Below are positions 48,125 through 59,587 of a DNA stretch of 64,000 bases, one piece after another (position 1 is the stretch's first letter; each line of letters begins with the position of its first letter). The position numbers and the translations under genes are program-made. The DNA comes from Episyrphus balteatus (Eukaryota; Arthropoda; Insecta; Diptera; Syrphidae). The notes beneath the pieces were generated by a model. The model was not told the DNA's origin. It did no database searches and saw only the letters and a list, made by a program, of their open reading frames with translations. The stretch covers positions 84,630,867 through 84,694,866 of the forward strand of contig NC_079136.1 in NCBI RefSeq assembly GCF_945859705.1. The letters run 5' to 3'.

Positions 48125-48127
48125 GTC

Positions 48128-48981
48128 TGCAAAGGAAACTACTTTAGAAGTAATAACTTTTTTTTTTCTCAGAATTAAAAGCCACGACAAAAGACCCGAC
48201 GAAAGTGAAGGTTCTATGTACTTTTGTTTGAAGATAAACAAGAAATCGATTTTAATAGTTTCCGGTGTAAAAGATTGATGGGGGCTGAAAAATGTTAATT
48301 TTATTTTGTTGTTTTACCTTATGGATTGGTTTTATAAAGATCTTAATAAAAAAATAAGTTAAATACGGATAATTTTATAAAAAAATATATGATTTTAGAA
48401 TGTTTTAAAATTTGCAGTGACGAAGATAATTTTTTTTTCTTGACAGCCAGGTTCAGTCACTGACAAATGCATTCAGTTCGTTTACCACAATGGAGTATGT
48501 GTTCATAAATGTAACTCACAACTTCACTGGACATAATCTCTGGATTGGCATCAGGGCATAAAGGGTGTGTTTCAATTTGTGTTGATTAAATCCTATTATA
48601 GCAAAATCCTATACAAAAATAGGACAACGAAATTGTAAACGAAAAATGTTTTTCAGCTTTTCGTTCTACGGTTTGTTTTTGTTCTTCATTTTGTGATTGC
48701 ATGCCTTTCTGAGATGTGTGTTGGCTTTTATTTTTAAATTTAGGTCTTTCAATTTGTGAATATTTTTCCCCTGAGATTCCGCAAAAATATCGTTTTCCTG
48801 GTGGAGACCACCGAAATATTCCGTTTCGCATCAGCAGCGTGCCTAATACGAGTTTACAAAATTATTTTTCAAACCAAAATCTAATGTCGTTTTCCATTGA
48901 CGAGATTCAGATTTCTGAATCCGATAGCTGAAGGAGGGGAAAAAGTGGAAAAATCTCAGATTTCATGATCTATTTGCGGCT
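48128..48981. other. arfaptin 5' flank
   Basis: Should include the untranslated first exon and promoter of arfaptin. A fragment of the GCCTAGTACGC family end lies at 48820-48842. No coding signal is seen. Confidence 0.4.
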
Positions 48982-48984
48982 TAA

Positions 48985-49207
48985 TACTATGTTTCCACCT
49001 ACGCTAAATCCGAGATTTAGCTAAGTAGATTTAGCTTAAATCTCGAGATTTATTCTAAATCTCGGTTTGAGGGTAGCTGAAAATCTTGGTTTTAGGCTAA
49101 GTGAACCTAAATCCACCATTTAGCGAAGTAGATTTAGAATAAATCTCGAGATTTATTCTAAATCTACTTAGCTAAATCTCGGATTTAGCGTAGGTGGAAA
49201 CGTAGTA
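48985..49207. mobile_element. Harbinger-type MITE (TACTATGTTTCCACC ends), uninterrupted copy
   Basis: 223 bp, palindromic over most of its length, flanked by TAA (48982-48984, 49208-49210). It is the intact form of the element at 27494-28690. Confidence 0.8.
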
Positions 49208-49389
49208 TAAGATTAAAAAAACTGAATCTGAGATTCAAAAATCTGATGTCATTTTCTATTTGCTTTTCAGATTTGTGTGTACAAATCTCAGATTTTCCAC
49301 TGCAAATAGAATGTGAAATCTAGTTTTGTAATTGTGAACGAAATCTGTGCGTGTAAAAAAACCTTCTTTAAATAAAACAACAAAAATGA

Positions 49390-50342
49390 CACTGGTCAAC
49401 AAAATTTAACTTTTTTTTTGCCACAAGAACCAAAATATACTTTTCTAGTAGTTTTTGAGGTGCTGAATCCGAATCTGAAGTCAGAAAAATTTGATTGGCC
49501 TTCGTTTTTGAAATATTACCGTTAGAAAATGTCAAAAAACGTAATTTTGGCTGTTTTCGAGGTTCTGTTTTTATGTGGGGTAATTCATTAAAAACAAATT
49601 TGTAACGGTTATTATAAGAACATATATTCTTCTCTCAAAAACTGTTTAAATTTTCCCGATATCTCTTTTATTGCTCGAGATATCTTAAGTTTCATTTAAT
49701 AAGTCAAAGAGAAACTAAACTTAATCTAAAGTTTAAGTCACTGGTCACAGAATTTTTGCCACAAGAACCAAAATATACTTTTCTGAAGGTTTTCGAGTTG
49801 CTGAACTCAAATCCGCAATCGGAAAAATTCTATTAGCCTCCGTTCTTGAAATATAACCGTTATAAAAAAAAACCCTTTTTGGCATTTTATAACGGTAATA
49901 TTTTAAGAACGAAGGCTAATAGAATTTTTCTGATTGTGGATTTGAGTTCAGCAACCCAAAAACCTTCAGAAAAGTATATTTTGATTCTTGTGGCAAAAAA
50001 AGTGTAATTTGGTTGGCCAGTGTTGTTCCTGATTCAAAGACCGCTACTTAAATTTTAAATATCTCGGGCTATAAAAGAGATATCGGAAAGATTAAAACAT
50101 TTTTTGAAAGAATAAAACTAGCTCTTAAAAGCACCGTTACAAATTTATTCACAATTAATTACTCCACATAAAAACATAACCTCGAAAACAGCCAAAATTA
50201 CGTTTTTTAACATTTTCTAACGGTTATATTTCAAAAATGAAGGCCAATCAAATATTTCTGACTTCAGATTCGACTTCAGCACCCCAAAAACTACTAGAAA
50301 AGTATATTTTGGTTCTTGTGGCAAAAACCTTGTTGACCAGTG
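49390..50342. mobile_element. 953-bp palindromic element with CACTGGTCAAC ends
   Basis: The arms, including TTTGCCACAAGAACCAAAAT near 49420 and its complement near 50310, are inverted copies. TGA lies on both outer sides (49387-49389, 50343-50345). Within the arms a second, inner segment around GCCACAAGAACCAAAATATA occurs again, so it may be compound. There is no coding capacity. Confidence 0.7.
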
Positions 50343-51186
50343 TGATCAGACAAATGTCAAACAGAGGAGTGTGTGTAAAGTGCGTGTGCTTGTATGTGTG
50401 AATTTTGAAAAAAATCCAGAATCAGATTTTTGAATTTCAGATTCATTTTTTTGAATTTCAAGCCTCAAATAGATCATGAAATCTGAGATTTTTCCACTTT
50501 TTCTGCTGGCAAAATTGTGACAAGAAAAAAACATAAAACAAAATTGAAAAAATTCAAACAAAATTAAGGGGGACTATACTTTGGAAAGTGAAGACGAAAT
50601 AAGTAAAACTCAAGGCTTAAATCTAGAACGCTGATATCGGAAAGATTAAAACATTTTTTGAAAGAATAAAACTAGCTCTTAAAAGCACCGTTACAAATTT
50701 ATTCACAATTAATTACTCCACATAAAAACATAACCTCGAAAACAGCCAAAATTACGTTTTTTAACATTTTCTAACGGTTATATTTCAAAAATGAAGGCCA
50801 ATCAAATATTTCTGACTTCAGATTCGACTTCAGCACCCCAAAAACTACTAGAAAAGTATATTTTGGTTCTTGTGGCAAAAACCTTGTTGACCAGTGTGAT
50901 CAGACAAATGTCAAACAGAGGAGTGTGTGTAAAGTGCGTGTGCTTGTATGTGTGAATTTTGAAAAAAATCCAGAATCAGATTTTTGAATTTCAGATTCAT
51001 TTTTTTGAATTTCAAGCCTCAAATAGATCATGAAATCTGAGATTTTTCCACTTTTTCTGCTGGCAAAATTGTGACAAGAAAAAAACATAAAACAAAATTG
51101 AAAAAATTCAAACAAAATTAAGGGGGACTATACTTTGGAAAGTGAAGACGAAATAAGTAAAACTCAAGGCTTAAATCTAGAACGCT
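50079..51186. repeat. tandem duplication of 554 bp
   Basis: 50079-50632 and 50633-51186 appear identical by eye. The unit starts GATATCGGAAAG and ends AATCTAGAACGCT. It includes the right part of the palindrome at 49390-50342. Confidence 0.85.
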
Positions 51187-51626
51187 GCTGATGCGAAACG
51201 AAATTTTCCATGCAAAATTTCCTTAACGAAATATTGAACGAAATTTAATTTGTTTTGTTTTTGGTTTTAAACTTATTTTTTTATGTTTTTTCTTGAATTT
51301 TTTGATTTGTACTTTTATTAGGGGTATTCACTATCCGGTGCAACAAAAAGGTGTAAAATTGCAAAATTTTGTTTTTCTACTACAACAATTACAACAGACA
51401 AATTTTGCACCGTTGTATTTTATTTTTGCAATAGGGTTAGGGTATAGCAAAAGTGTAAAAAAATTGTAAAGCCTTAACTACATTGGCTCAAAAAGTGAAA
51501 AAGTACAAAAGTGAAAATTTTCAAACGCATTTTTGTATTATATTTCGGCCTGAAAAATTAAAACAAATGATGCGGAAAGCTTATTTTTTAGTCTAATAAA
51601 CAATTTGTATACTCTTTTTCTTCAAA
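51187..51626. other. fragments of several repeat families
   Basis: GCTGATGCGAAACGAAATTT follows the duplication (GCCTAGTACGC family). GGGGTATTCACTATCCGGTG at 51321 is an end of the family seen at 25710. AAAGCCTTAACTACATTGGC at 51472 is an end of the family seen at 27561. Confidence 0.5.
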
Positions 51627-51970
51627 AGTAAAAGAAGACTTACTACAGAAATGATCCTGTGAAGTATATAACTTTATGAATAACTTAACTAAGTATTATA
51701 ATTTTCCATTATTCTTTCTCTAAAAATTATATTTAGTAAAAGAAGACTTACTACAGAAATGATCCTGTGAAGTATATAACTTTATGAATAACTTAACTAA
51801 GGGCCAATTTTTCAATAGTCAGATAAACCTCAGATAGAGCTTATTCTTAGGAATAAAAGTTTTTTTTATATTGACATTTATTCTTCTGATAGTCTAACTG
51901 ACAATTGAAAAATCAGGGCTAAGTATTATAATTTTCCATTATTCTTTCTCTAAAAATTATATTTAGCTTT
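51627..51970. repeat. 108-bp tandem duplication, second copy split by a MITE
   Basis: A unit starting near TAAAAGAAGACTTACTACAG and ending TTATATTTAG occurs at about 51627-51735 and again from 51736, where the second copy is interrupted at 51802. Confidence 0.8.
51802..51918. mobile_element. Harbinger-type MITE with GGCCAATTTTTCAA ends
   Basis: 117 bp between two CTAAG sequences (51797-51801, 51919-51923). The minimal duplication compatible with Harbinger is TAA. It is a short relative of 44679-45107. Confidence 0.75.
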
Positions 51971-52057
51971 TAAGTAAGAGCCGCTAGCCCCTGCAGCTTG
52001 TGTTCTTTATAAATATTAACATTGTAATTTAAATTTGTAATTATTCTGTTAATAAAA

Positions 52058-52165
<108 letters not shown>

Positions 52166-52538
52166 CCCCTACGGGTAAGGGGTGAGAATATTCCCGTGGT
52201 AAGGTATGCCTGTCGTAAGAGGCGACTAAAATCCAACCTGGATCCACCGACAACATTATGACCGACGCTCTTGTGATCCCTCCGTCAAAACAGCCTAATA
52301 TGCTGGCTACGATTTTAAAATGCATATCTGAAGGATACAGTAAACCAACCCTTGCGTGTAAGGGGTAAGAATATTCACGAGGTATGGCATGCCTGTCGTA
52401 AGAGGCGACTTAAATCCACCTGGATCCATCGAAAACATTAGACCTGACGCACCTGTGATCCCTTCGTCAAAAAGCCTAATATGCTGGCTATGATTTAAAA
52501 TGCACATCTGAAGGAAACAGTAAACCAACCCAATAAAA

Positions 52539-53461
52539 ATGGAGAGAAGATTAAGAAACAGAATTATTAGAATGCCGCCATCCGGGGGCGCCCGGGCTGA
52601 CTTTGGAGCTACCGCTGGAGTCAGCAGCTTGCAAGCCGGTAGTGGTGCTGCAGATTCGCAGAATATGCGCACCGGGATAACCCGAACAACCGAACAACTG
52701 CGACCTATTAGCAGAGAAACAACACCCCAGCTTTCTGCACCAGCTCCGACTGTTTCGAGGATGTCTATATCTGAGACCACACGAGCTGGTAGACAAAGAC
52801 AACGCATAGCATGGTCAGGTCATCAAATATGAATAAAGACATTATGCGCTGTCACTTTAGAGCTACAAAATGCGGAACTGATCCTGCTGGATACAGAGCA
52901 AGACAACATCTTCACTTTGTTGCTTTATATCCAGAACTCAGTGAAAGATTAACTGAGCAAAATGTTGCTGACAGATGTAGAGCGATTACAAGAAGACTCC
53001 TCTTACCAAGTATTGAAATTGTTCAGATTGAACAAGAAATTTTGGAAGAGTTGAGACCACGCCAAAGATTAAGCCTCTTGAGCAGAAGGTCTGAAACAGA
53101 ACATAGTGTGGCAGAAATACCACAGCAAGTGGAAGTCCTAAATGAAATTCAGCCAGAACCAAATATGGAAGAAATACCAAATCAAGGTGAAGAAGTTTTG
53201 AATAGATACAGAGATTCTTTGGGCCCCGGAGATATTTTATTTCAAGTAGCTTTTGATAATTTCCAGGAAGCCTACATAGAATTTGAAGGTATGGATCCAC
53301 TTTTAAGACCAAGGATTCCAAAAGTTCCTGTCACCAAAAAAACATTGAATCTAATAAACCATATGAATAATATAATCGATGCGGAACTTCAGGGTTGGCA
53401 TGAGTTAACACATGTTCAAAGTGTTATATTTTGTGCAGCGGTGGCAATCACAAGAACTCTG
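52539..53461 (+). pseudogene. N-terminal part of the retrotransposon protein (frameshifted)
   Basis: It opens with ATG at 52539 and a Ser/Thr/Ala-rich stretch ending RQRQRIAWS, then meets a stop at about 52830. The homologous reading resumes in another frame from about 52823 (MNKDIMRCHFRATKC, then GYRARQHLHFVALYPELSE, then TEQNVADRCRAI), a pattern I recall from R4/Dong N-terminal regions. The frame is then open into the insertion point at 53461. A small insertion near GGTCAGGTCAT could explain the shift. Confidence 0.7.
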
Positions 53462-54700
53462 CACGGAGAAAAAATAAGGTATGAACTACCTTATTTCTGG
53501 TATATTTAACTTTAATGTAAAGTTTAAATAGGGATGACTCCCCAATAAAATGGAATTCACCTTACTTTTCTAGTAAATTTATAGCTTAGGATTAACTTTA
53601 CAGTAAAGCCTTTTTTTGTATGACTTTCTAATAGAAATTACTAGAAAGTTAGGTACATATTTTACCTTACTATAAGGCTGAAAATACTGATTTTTAAAGT
53701 AAATTGAACTTCTCTATGGAAGGTATATAATTTAGTTCCAGATTGGATCAAATAAAGTCAATTTCATTTTTATTGATGACATTTTTCTAAATAAAATTGT
53801 ATGCATTTATCTTACAAAAATTAAAATAAAAAAGTTGAATTTTGTAATTATTGAAAAGCATAAGTAGGTAACACGTACTTAATCCTCAAAGCTATTTAGA
53901 AGTAAGTAACGTATGGCCCTGTTATGTTTTTCAATAATTACATAAATTACCTAGTTTATTATAATTTTGTAAGGTGCAAACAAACAATTTTATTTAGGAA
54001 AATATCATCATCATCAATAAAAATGGAATTGACTTTATTTGATCCAATTTTTATCTAATTCTTCATGAATTAATTAGATTGAATGATGTTAATTCATATG
54101 GATACCTATATATTATTCTAACACAAGAAAAAAATATGCTATCCGTAATTACGGAGCCAATAACAACGCATAAAGGAACACAAAAAGTAATGAAAACATT
54201 TCACTTCCAAAAGAAAAACACAGATTTTATTTCTTTATTAATTATTCCGCACCCGGACACCTAAAAGCTTTGACAAAAAAAAATTTCCAAAACACATGGA
54301 AGACAAAATGGCAGACTTTTTAATGACAGCAATTTAGAGTTATTACTATGTATAGGGGAAAATTCCTAGAATTAGGTAATATTATTACCTTAGTGTAAGG
54401 TAAAACTTATTCACAGAATAGTTAAATTTGTAAAATATGTTTTACTAGAATCTTAAAGTGAAAAGAGTCATACACTTTTTTGGATGAAGGTTTATTTTAC
54501 TCTACTTAAAGAAAATATTGCTACTCGTAAGGTATATACTACTTTATTTTGTTCATCATAATTTTCTTGTACAAATTACTTTACGGAACCAAGAAATGTT
54601 CAATACGTAAGGTAAATTTTACTTAAAATCTAGGGCTTTTTACTTTAATTTCCTTACTAGTCATATGGAGTATAAAATACTAGATTCATTTTTCTCCGTG
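53462..54700. mobile_element. 1.24 kb DNA element inserted in the retrotransposon
   Basis: The ends CACGGAGAAAAA (53462-53473) and TTTTTCTCCGTG (54689-54700) are exact inverted copies, flanked by TG. The interior contains a large hairpin (53746-53810 facing 53986-54050, and further in) and many TTACTTTA/TAAGGTAAA motifs. No transposase is seen. Removing it with one TG joins the two coding parts of the host element in frame. Confidence 0.8.
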
Positions 54701-54702
54701 TG

Positions 54703-57423
54703 GGGCTAACAGTAAGTTCCGAGCAACGTCAAAACCACCCAACAGAAAATAGAAAACCAGTTTGGCAGTCGAGGTTAGAATCAAAAATTTCTAATCAGAG
54801 AGCAGATGTTGGAAGACTTATGATGTTTAAACAAGGTATAAGGTCCCGAAAACTTCTGCGGAGGATTAAAAAAATTGTCAGACCCAAAAGACCGGAAGAA
54901 CTCACTCACCTTGATCTGGACATGATAATTGATAGACTTACCCAAAAACTTCAGGTATTCAGTGCTCGTTTGAAGAGGTATTTATCGATTAGAAAACGAA
55001 GAGAGGATAATAAGGCCTTTAAAGCTAACCAAAGGAAGTTTTATGCTAGTCTAAATGGAAATAGCAATTTGGCAATAACACCGATAGAAGATATAACTCC
55101 TTTTGAGAGGTTTTGGGAAAATGTGTTGGAAAAACCAGAAACACATAATAACCAAGCAACATGGTTAACCGCTTTTCAACAGTTTCCACTTATGACGAGC
55201 AGTCCAATAAGTGTTGAAGATCTTCGGGAGGTGCTTAGCAACTCCATTAACTGGAAAGCCCCAGGGCCGGATGAACTTCAAAACTTTTGGCTTAAAAGAT
55301 TAACAAGCGCTCATCCTCATGTTGTTCGATGTTTCAACAAAATATTGGATAAGGAACAAAGAATTCCAGAATTTTTTACAAAAGGGCGAACCTTTCTTAT
55401 CCCAAAAAATAGAGATACGGAAAATCCGAGTGCTTTTAGGCTAATAACATGTTTAGTTACATTATATAAAGCTTTTACTGCCATTATAAGCAATAGAATT
55501 TGGCAGCACTGTGATTCGAATGGCATAATCCCATGTGAACAAAAAGGATGCGCTAAAAGATCCAGAGGATGTAAGGAACTGATCACGATTGATGCTATAA
55601 TCGCCCAAAACTCAGTTCATAATAATCGAAACTTAAGTGTAGCTTATATTGATTACCAAAACGCATATGATAACGTACCCCATTCATACTTAATTGAAGC
55701 ATTAAGAATTCACGGAGTGGATAACAAAATAGTGGAATTCTTTATGTATTCTATGGACCAATGGAAAACGACTATACATGTTGGAGGATCCACAACTAGG
55801 GAGATATGTGTGAGAAGAGGATTATTCCAAGGAGATTCTTTTAGTCCGCTGTGGTTTTGCTTGAGTCTGGCGCCCCTTAGTAAACTGCTAAATGAATCAT
55901 CGAACGGATACAGGATCGAGCGAGAAATGAGTATCACGCATCTTCTATATATTGATGATCTTAAGCTATTTGCGAGATCTAGAAAACATCTTCAGAGTCT
56001 TCTCAATATAGTGAAGAAATTTAGTGAAGATATAAAAATGAACTTTGGGTTCGATAAGTGCAAAGCGGTGGAAATGATACGTGGAAAAATCGAAAGAACT
56101 GAAGGTTTTGATTTTGCAGAAGGGACCATTGAAACGCTACAAGAAAATGAACCTTATAAATATCTTGGAGTTCTGGAAATGAAAAGCATACAGCACACAA
56201 CAATGAAGCAGCAACTAAAAACAAGTTTCATTGAAAGAGTAAAAAAGTTATGCAAAACAAAACTCAACAGTGGTAACTTAACAAAAGCCATTAATAGCTT
56301 CGCAATTCCTGTACTCTTATATTCCTTTGGTTTGATAAAGTGGAGTGAGACTGATTTGGAAGACCTTCAAAGACAAATAAGAGTAGTGCTGACGTCGCAA
56401 CGATTTCATCACCCTAAATCGGCGATTGAGAGAACAACTTTACCGCGAAATGAAGGTGGGTTGGGAATACTAGATCTAGTAAACCAGCAAGGCATGCAAG
56501 TGGTCAAATTAAGGCAGTATTTCATGGAAACTAGTGGCAATCTCAGGTATCAAAAAATCATGGAGATGGATAAAAACTTTACTCCTTTAAAATTAAGTGA
56601 GCATGAATATCAGCCCCATATTTTTACAATTTCGAGCCGAGTCGAACAGTGGAAGGCGAAAGCTATTCATGGAAAGTACCCCTTCCAATTGAATTCTGTG
56701 GATATAGATAAAGCTAGGTCAACCGAATGGCTTCAAAAGGGACAGCTGTTTCCAGAAACTGAAGGTTTTATCATGGCAATTCAAGATGGAGTTGTGGCAA
56801 CAAGGCAGTATCGGCGAGCCATTCTTCATGAGGATATCGATAACGGTTGCAGACGATGCCACCAATCCCTAGAGTCTATTGAACACATTTTGAATGGATG
56901 CTCAATGTTGGCAAACCACGAATACCTTAAACGGCACAATGATGTTGCCAAAATAATCCACCAAGAACTCGCCTTGAGGTTAAAGCTCATTAGCTCCAAG
57001 AAGCCATATTACGAATATGAAGCGGACGAAGTAATCTTCAACAACAGCTACAAACTATATTGGGATCGCCAAATGAGTACGGACCACACAATTCTAGCGA
57101 ATCGCCCGGATATAGTGTGGATCGACAAAACAAATTTGTGTGGGTTCATAATAGATATAGCGGTTCCGTTGACGGCCAATCTAAATCGAACATTTGGTGA
57201 AAAGTTATCGAAATACGCAGATCTAGCTCACGAAGTTAAACAACGAGAAAAATTAAGGAGTATTCGGATAGTACCAATTGTTGTATCTAGTACGGGTATG
57301 ATTGGAAATAACGTTATGGAGGAACTAAAAAGAATGCAATGCGACCACCTTGTGCACGATATATTGAAGTCCATCATATTGAATAGCTGCAGGACCGTAC
57401 GCAAGTTTTTGGAACAACCGTGA
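54703..57423 (+). CDS. retrotransposon reverse transcriptase with restriction-like endonuclease
   Basis: About 906 codons open from the insertion edge to TGA; the GTG at 54700 belongs to the inserted element and is not a real start. Numbering from it, reverse transcriptase motifs are AYIDYQNAYD (315-324), GLFQGDSFSPL (374-384) and the catalytic YIDD (417-420), followed by thumb-like sequence. At the C-terminus a CCHC knuckle (C717, C720, H729, C734) precedes the endonuclease motif RPD (802-804) with D819, as in R2, R4 and CRE elements. These make a nick-and-prime retrotransposition enzyme. The catalytic residues are present, so this part looks intact, but the N-terminal coding region is broken. 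Confidence 0.9.
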   Translation, partial: GLTVSSEQRQNHPTENRKPVWQSRLESKISNQRADVGRLMMFKQGIRSRKLLRRIKKIVRPKRPEELTHLDLDMIIDRLTQKLQVFSARLKRYLSIRKRREDNKAFKANQRKFYASLNGNSNLAITPIEDITPFERFWENVLEKPETHNNQATWLTAFQQFPLMTSSPISVEDLREVLSNSINWKAPGPDELQNFWLKRLTSAHPHVVRCFNKILDKEQRIPEFFTKGRTFLIPKNRDTENPSAFRLITCLVTLYKAFTAIISNRIWQHCDSNGIIPCEQKGCAKRSRGCKELITIDAIIAQNSVHNNRNLSVAYIDYQNAYDNVPHSYLIEALRIHGVDNKIVEFFMYSMDQWKTTIHVGGSTTREICVRRGLFQGDSFSPLWFCLSLAPLSKLLNESSNGYRIEREMSITHLLYIDDLKLFARSRKHLQSLLNIVKKFSEDIKMNFGFDKCKAVEMIRGKIERTEGFDFAEGTIETLQENEPYKYLGVLEMKSIQHTTMKQQLKTSFIERVKKLCKTKLNSGNLTKAINSFAIPVLLYSFGLIKWSETDLEDLQRQIRVVLTSQRFHHPKSAIERTTLPRNEGGLGILDLVNQQGMQVVKLRQYFMETSGNLRYQKIMEMDKNFTPLKLSEHEYQPHIFTISSRVEQWKAKAIHGKYPFQLNSVDIDKARSTEWLQKGQLFPETEGFIMAIQDGVVATRQYRRAILHEDIDNGCRRCHQSLESIEHILNGCSMLANHEYLKRHNDVAKIIHQELALRLKLISSKKPYYEYEADEVIFNNSYKLYWDRQMSTDHTILANRPDIVWIDKTNLCGFIIDIAVPLTANLNRTFGEKLSKYADLAHEVKQREKLRSIRIVPIVVSSTGMIGNNVMEELKRMQCDHLVHDILKSIILNSCRTVRKFLEQP

Positions 57424-57548
57424 TCCAGCCAACCGCAAAAAAAAGGGCTAGAACATGGTCTATGCTCCAACAGAGCCTCATCCCTTGGCATAGCCCGGGA
57501 TAGGTACTTTTCCAGTTCCATAGGAACTGAGAATTCTTACGAAAGTCG

Positions 57549-57602
<54 letters not shown>
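57549..57602. repeat. (TAA)n microsatellite, 3' side of retrotransposon
   Basis: About 17 TAA units directly follow the element's 3' end, either old target or added at insertion. Confidence 0.9.
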
Positions 57603-57719
57603 TACTCTTTTTCACAAAACAATTGCGCTACCCAGAAAAAAAATATTTTCACTTTTGTACTTTTTCAAAAAGTGGTGTATGTAGTTAAGCCTTAATACTT
57701 TTTTTTTGTATTTATCAAT

Positions 57720-58178
57720 AGGTGTGTTTTGTATTACCATCGGGCTTAACTGGACAAAAAAAAACAACGCCTCGGGGCTTAGCGAGAAAAATTGGCAGCA
57801 CTGCATATTAAATGCTCCGAAATCAGCTGACACAAAAACACACAAAAAATATAAAGTTGTTATATTTTTCGCTTTTGGGTTTTCTTGTGTGTTTTTGAAA
57901 ACAAAATAAAGTTTAACTTACTATTAAATAAATATTTAAAATAATTGTCATTCCAAACATTAGTTTTGATGTTTTTAAACAAATTCTAAACAATTTACGA
58001 ACAAGTTGATTTGGTAGCACAGGTTTAAATCTGTTGAAAAAGTTAAGCCCAGAGAATTCTCTGGGCTAAACAACTAAGCCCCAGGGGCTAAAGTGTTTTT
58101 GTATTTAACATGTAAATTGCTTAGCCCCGACTGTGTTTTTTTGTCCAGTTAAGACCGATGGTAATAAAAAATACACCT
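57720..58178. mobile_element. MITE with AGGTGTGTTTT ends
   Basis: Ends of about 45 bp (AGGTGTGTTTTGTATTACCA at the left, complement at the right, with AACTGGACAAAAA following). It is 459 bp and related to 39717-40556. An inner palindrome around CTCGGGGCTTAGC and GCTAAACAACTAAGCCCCAG is also present. Confidence 0.7.
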
Positions 58179-59091
58179 AATATCTCGTTTGCTAAGAATA
58201 TGCCAAAAAAGGCGAGAAGAGTGAATTTTTAAACCTAAAATAAAAATAGAAGCTGTAAATGGTTTTTAAACTCAAGGTGCCAATATCACATGGGGAGTGG
58301 CAACAATAGGGCAGTTTACCCTCTTTCTTTCAAATTAAATAATTTTTTTTTTGTTTTTGATTTGATTCTGAGTTGTATTTGCTTCGTCTTCACTTTCCAA
58401 GTAATTTATTAAAGAGTCCACCTTAATTTTGTTTGATTTTTTTTTCAATTTTGTTTTCTTTTCCTTGTCACAATTTTTACCGGCAGAATAAAGGCATAAC
58501 TACAACTACTGCCACTTTTTTGCAAAAAGTCAAAAAGTGAAAATTTTCAAACTCATTTTGTGAGTTTGAAATAGCGCTAGAAAGAAATAAAAATTGTTTA
58601 GTTTTGAAAATTTCCCACTTTTCACCTTTTAGGTCATTGAAGTAATGGCTTATAATGCTTCGAACATTATTTATCCACGCAAAATTAAGTGGAGACTTTT
58701 TCTTTACAGTGGCTCCAAATATTCAAATTTTGCGCTTGAACTGCGTACTGCTTGGAAAAATATTCAAGACAAAATTCGTCCCGAGATAAAATTTGTATGA
58801 GAAATTAAATTTTCCCGATCTGCGTACTAGGCTTTACGGTTGACGGTTTTTTTCACTTTTAATTCATTTATTTCTTGCTTTAAGAATTATTTTCTGTTGA
58901 TTTTTCTTGATTTTAAATTAATTTTGAATTTTTTTATTTTGACTTTGACAGAATACTCAATGATATTTTTTCGTTAGCATTTTCGATGTCGACTTTGGAG
59001 ACTTGAAAATTGTTCGTTTCGCATCAGCAGCGTACTATAAGCTTTACTTAAAAATTAAAGCGACCAATTGAAAAAATTTCTCCTGTGTTTA
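58179..59091. other. repeat fragments
   Basis: Pieces of families already described: AACTACAACTACTGCCAC near 58498 (AAGGCTTAACTACAT family) and GCGTACTAGGC-type ends near 58825 and 59030. No gene is seen. Confidence 0.4.
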
Positions 59092-59344
59092 GCCTAGTAT
59101 GCTGCTGATGCGAAACGAAATTGTCCATACAAAATTTCGTTAACGAAATCTTGAACGAAATTAAATTTGTTTTGTTTTTGCTTTTAAACTTATTTTCGGA
59201 TGTTTTTTCTTGAATTTTTGTAGTATTTGTAGTTTTATTATTTTTACTCTGCTATAATACCAGATGGTATTTTTTTGTTAACATGTCCGCTGTTGACTTT
59301 GGAGACTTCAAATTTTTTCGTTTCGCTTCAGCAGCGTACTAGGC
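59092..59344. mobile_element. MITE family GCCTAGTACGC, short copy
   Basis: GCCTAGTATGCTGCTGATGC at the left and CAGCAGCGTACTAGGC at the right bound 253 bp. The target duplication is not clear. Confidence 0.65.
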
Positions 59345-59587
59345 TTTTTCAAAAACTTTTTGCCAAAAAACCGTTTTTTCGGTCTGCCTTGAAAAAGCTA
59401 TCAGAAAACTATTAAAAAATACCTGAACACAGCCACTATTTGTGGAACCTATTAATCTGACATATTGAACAAAAAACAAAAAAGAAAGTAAAATTACATT
59501 CCATCCACACTATCAAATCAGTCATTTTTTTTTTCTAGTTTTTTTACGGCACTACTGTGATTTTTAACATGACGATTTGTTTAGGGT

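Noticed and set aside
50346..51115. Two identical 71-codon frames
   Set aside because: They are carried by the 554-bp duplication of repeat DNA and are not paralogous genes.
54700..54702. GTG as start of the retrotransposon polyprotein
   Set aside because: It lies at the edge of the inserted DNA element; the true start is upstream in the host element.
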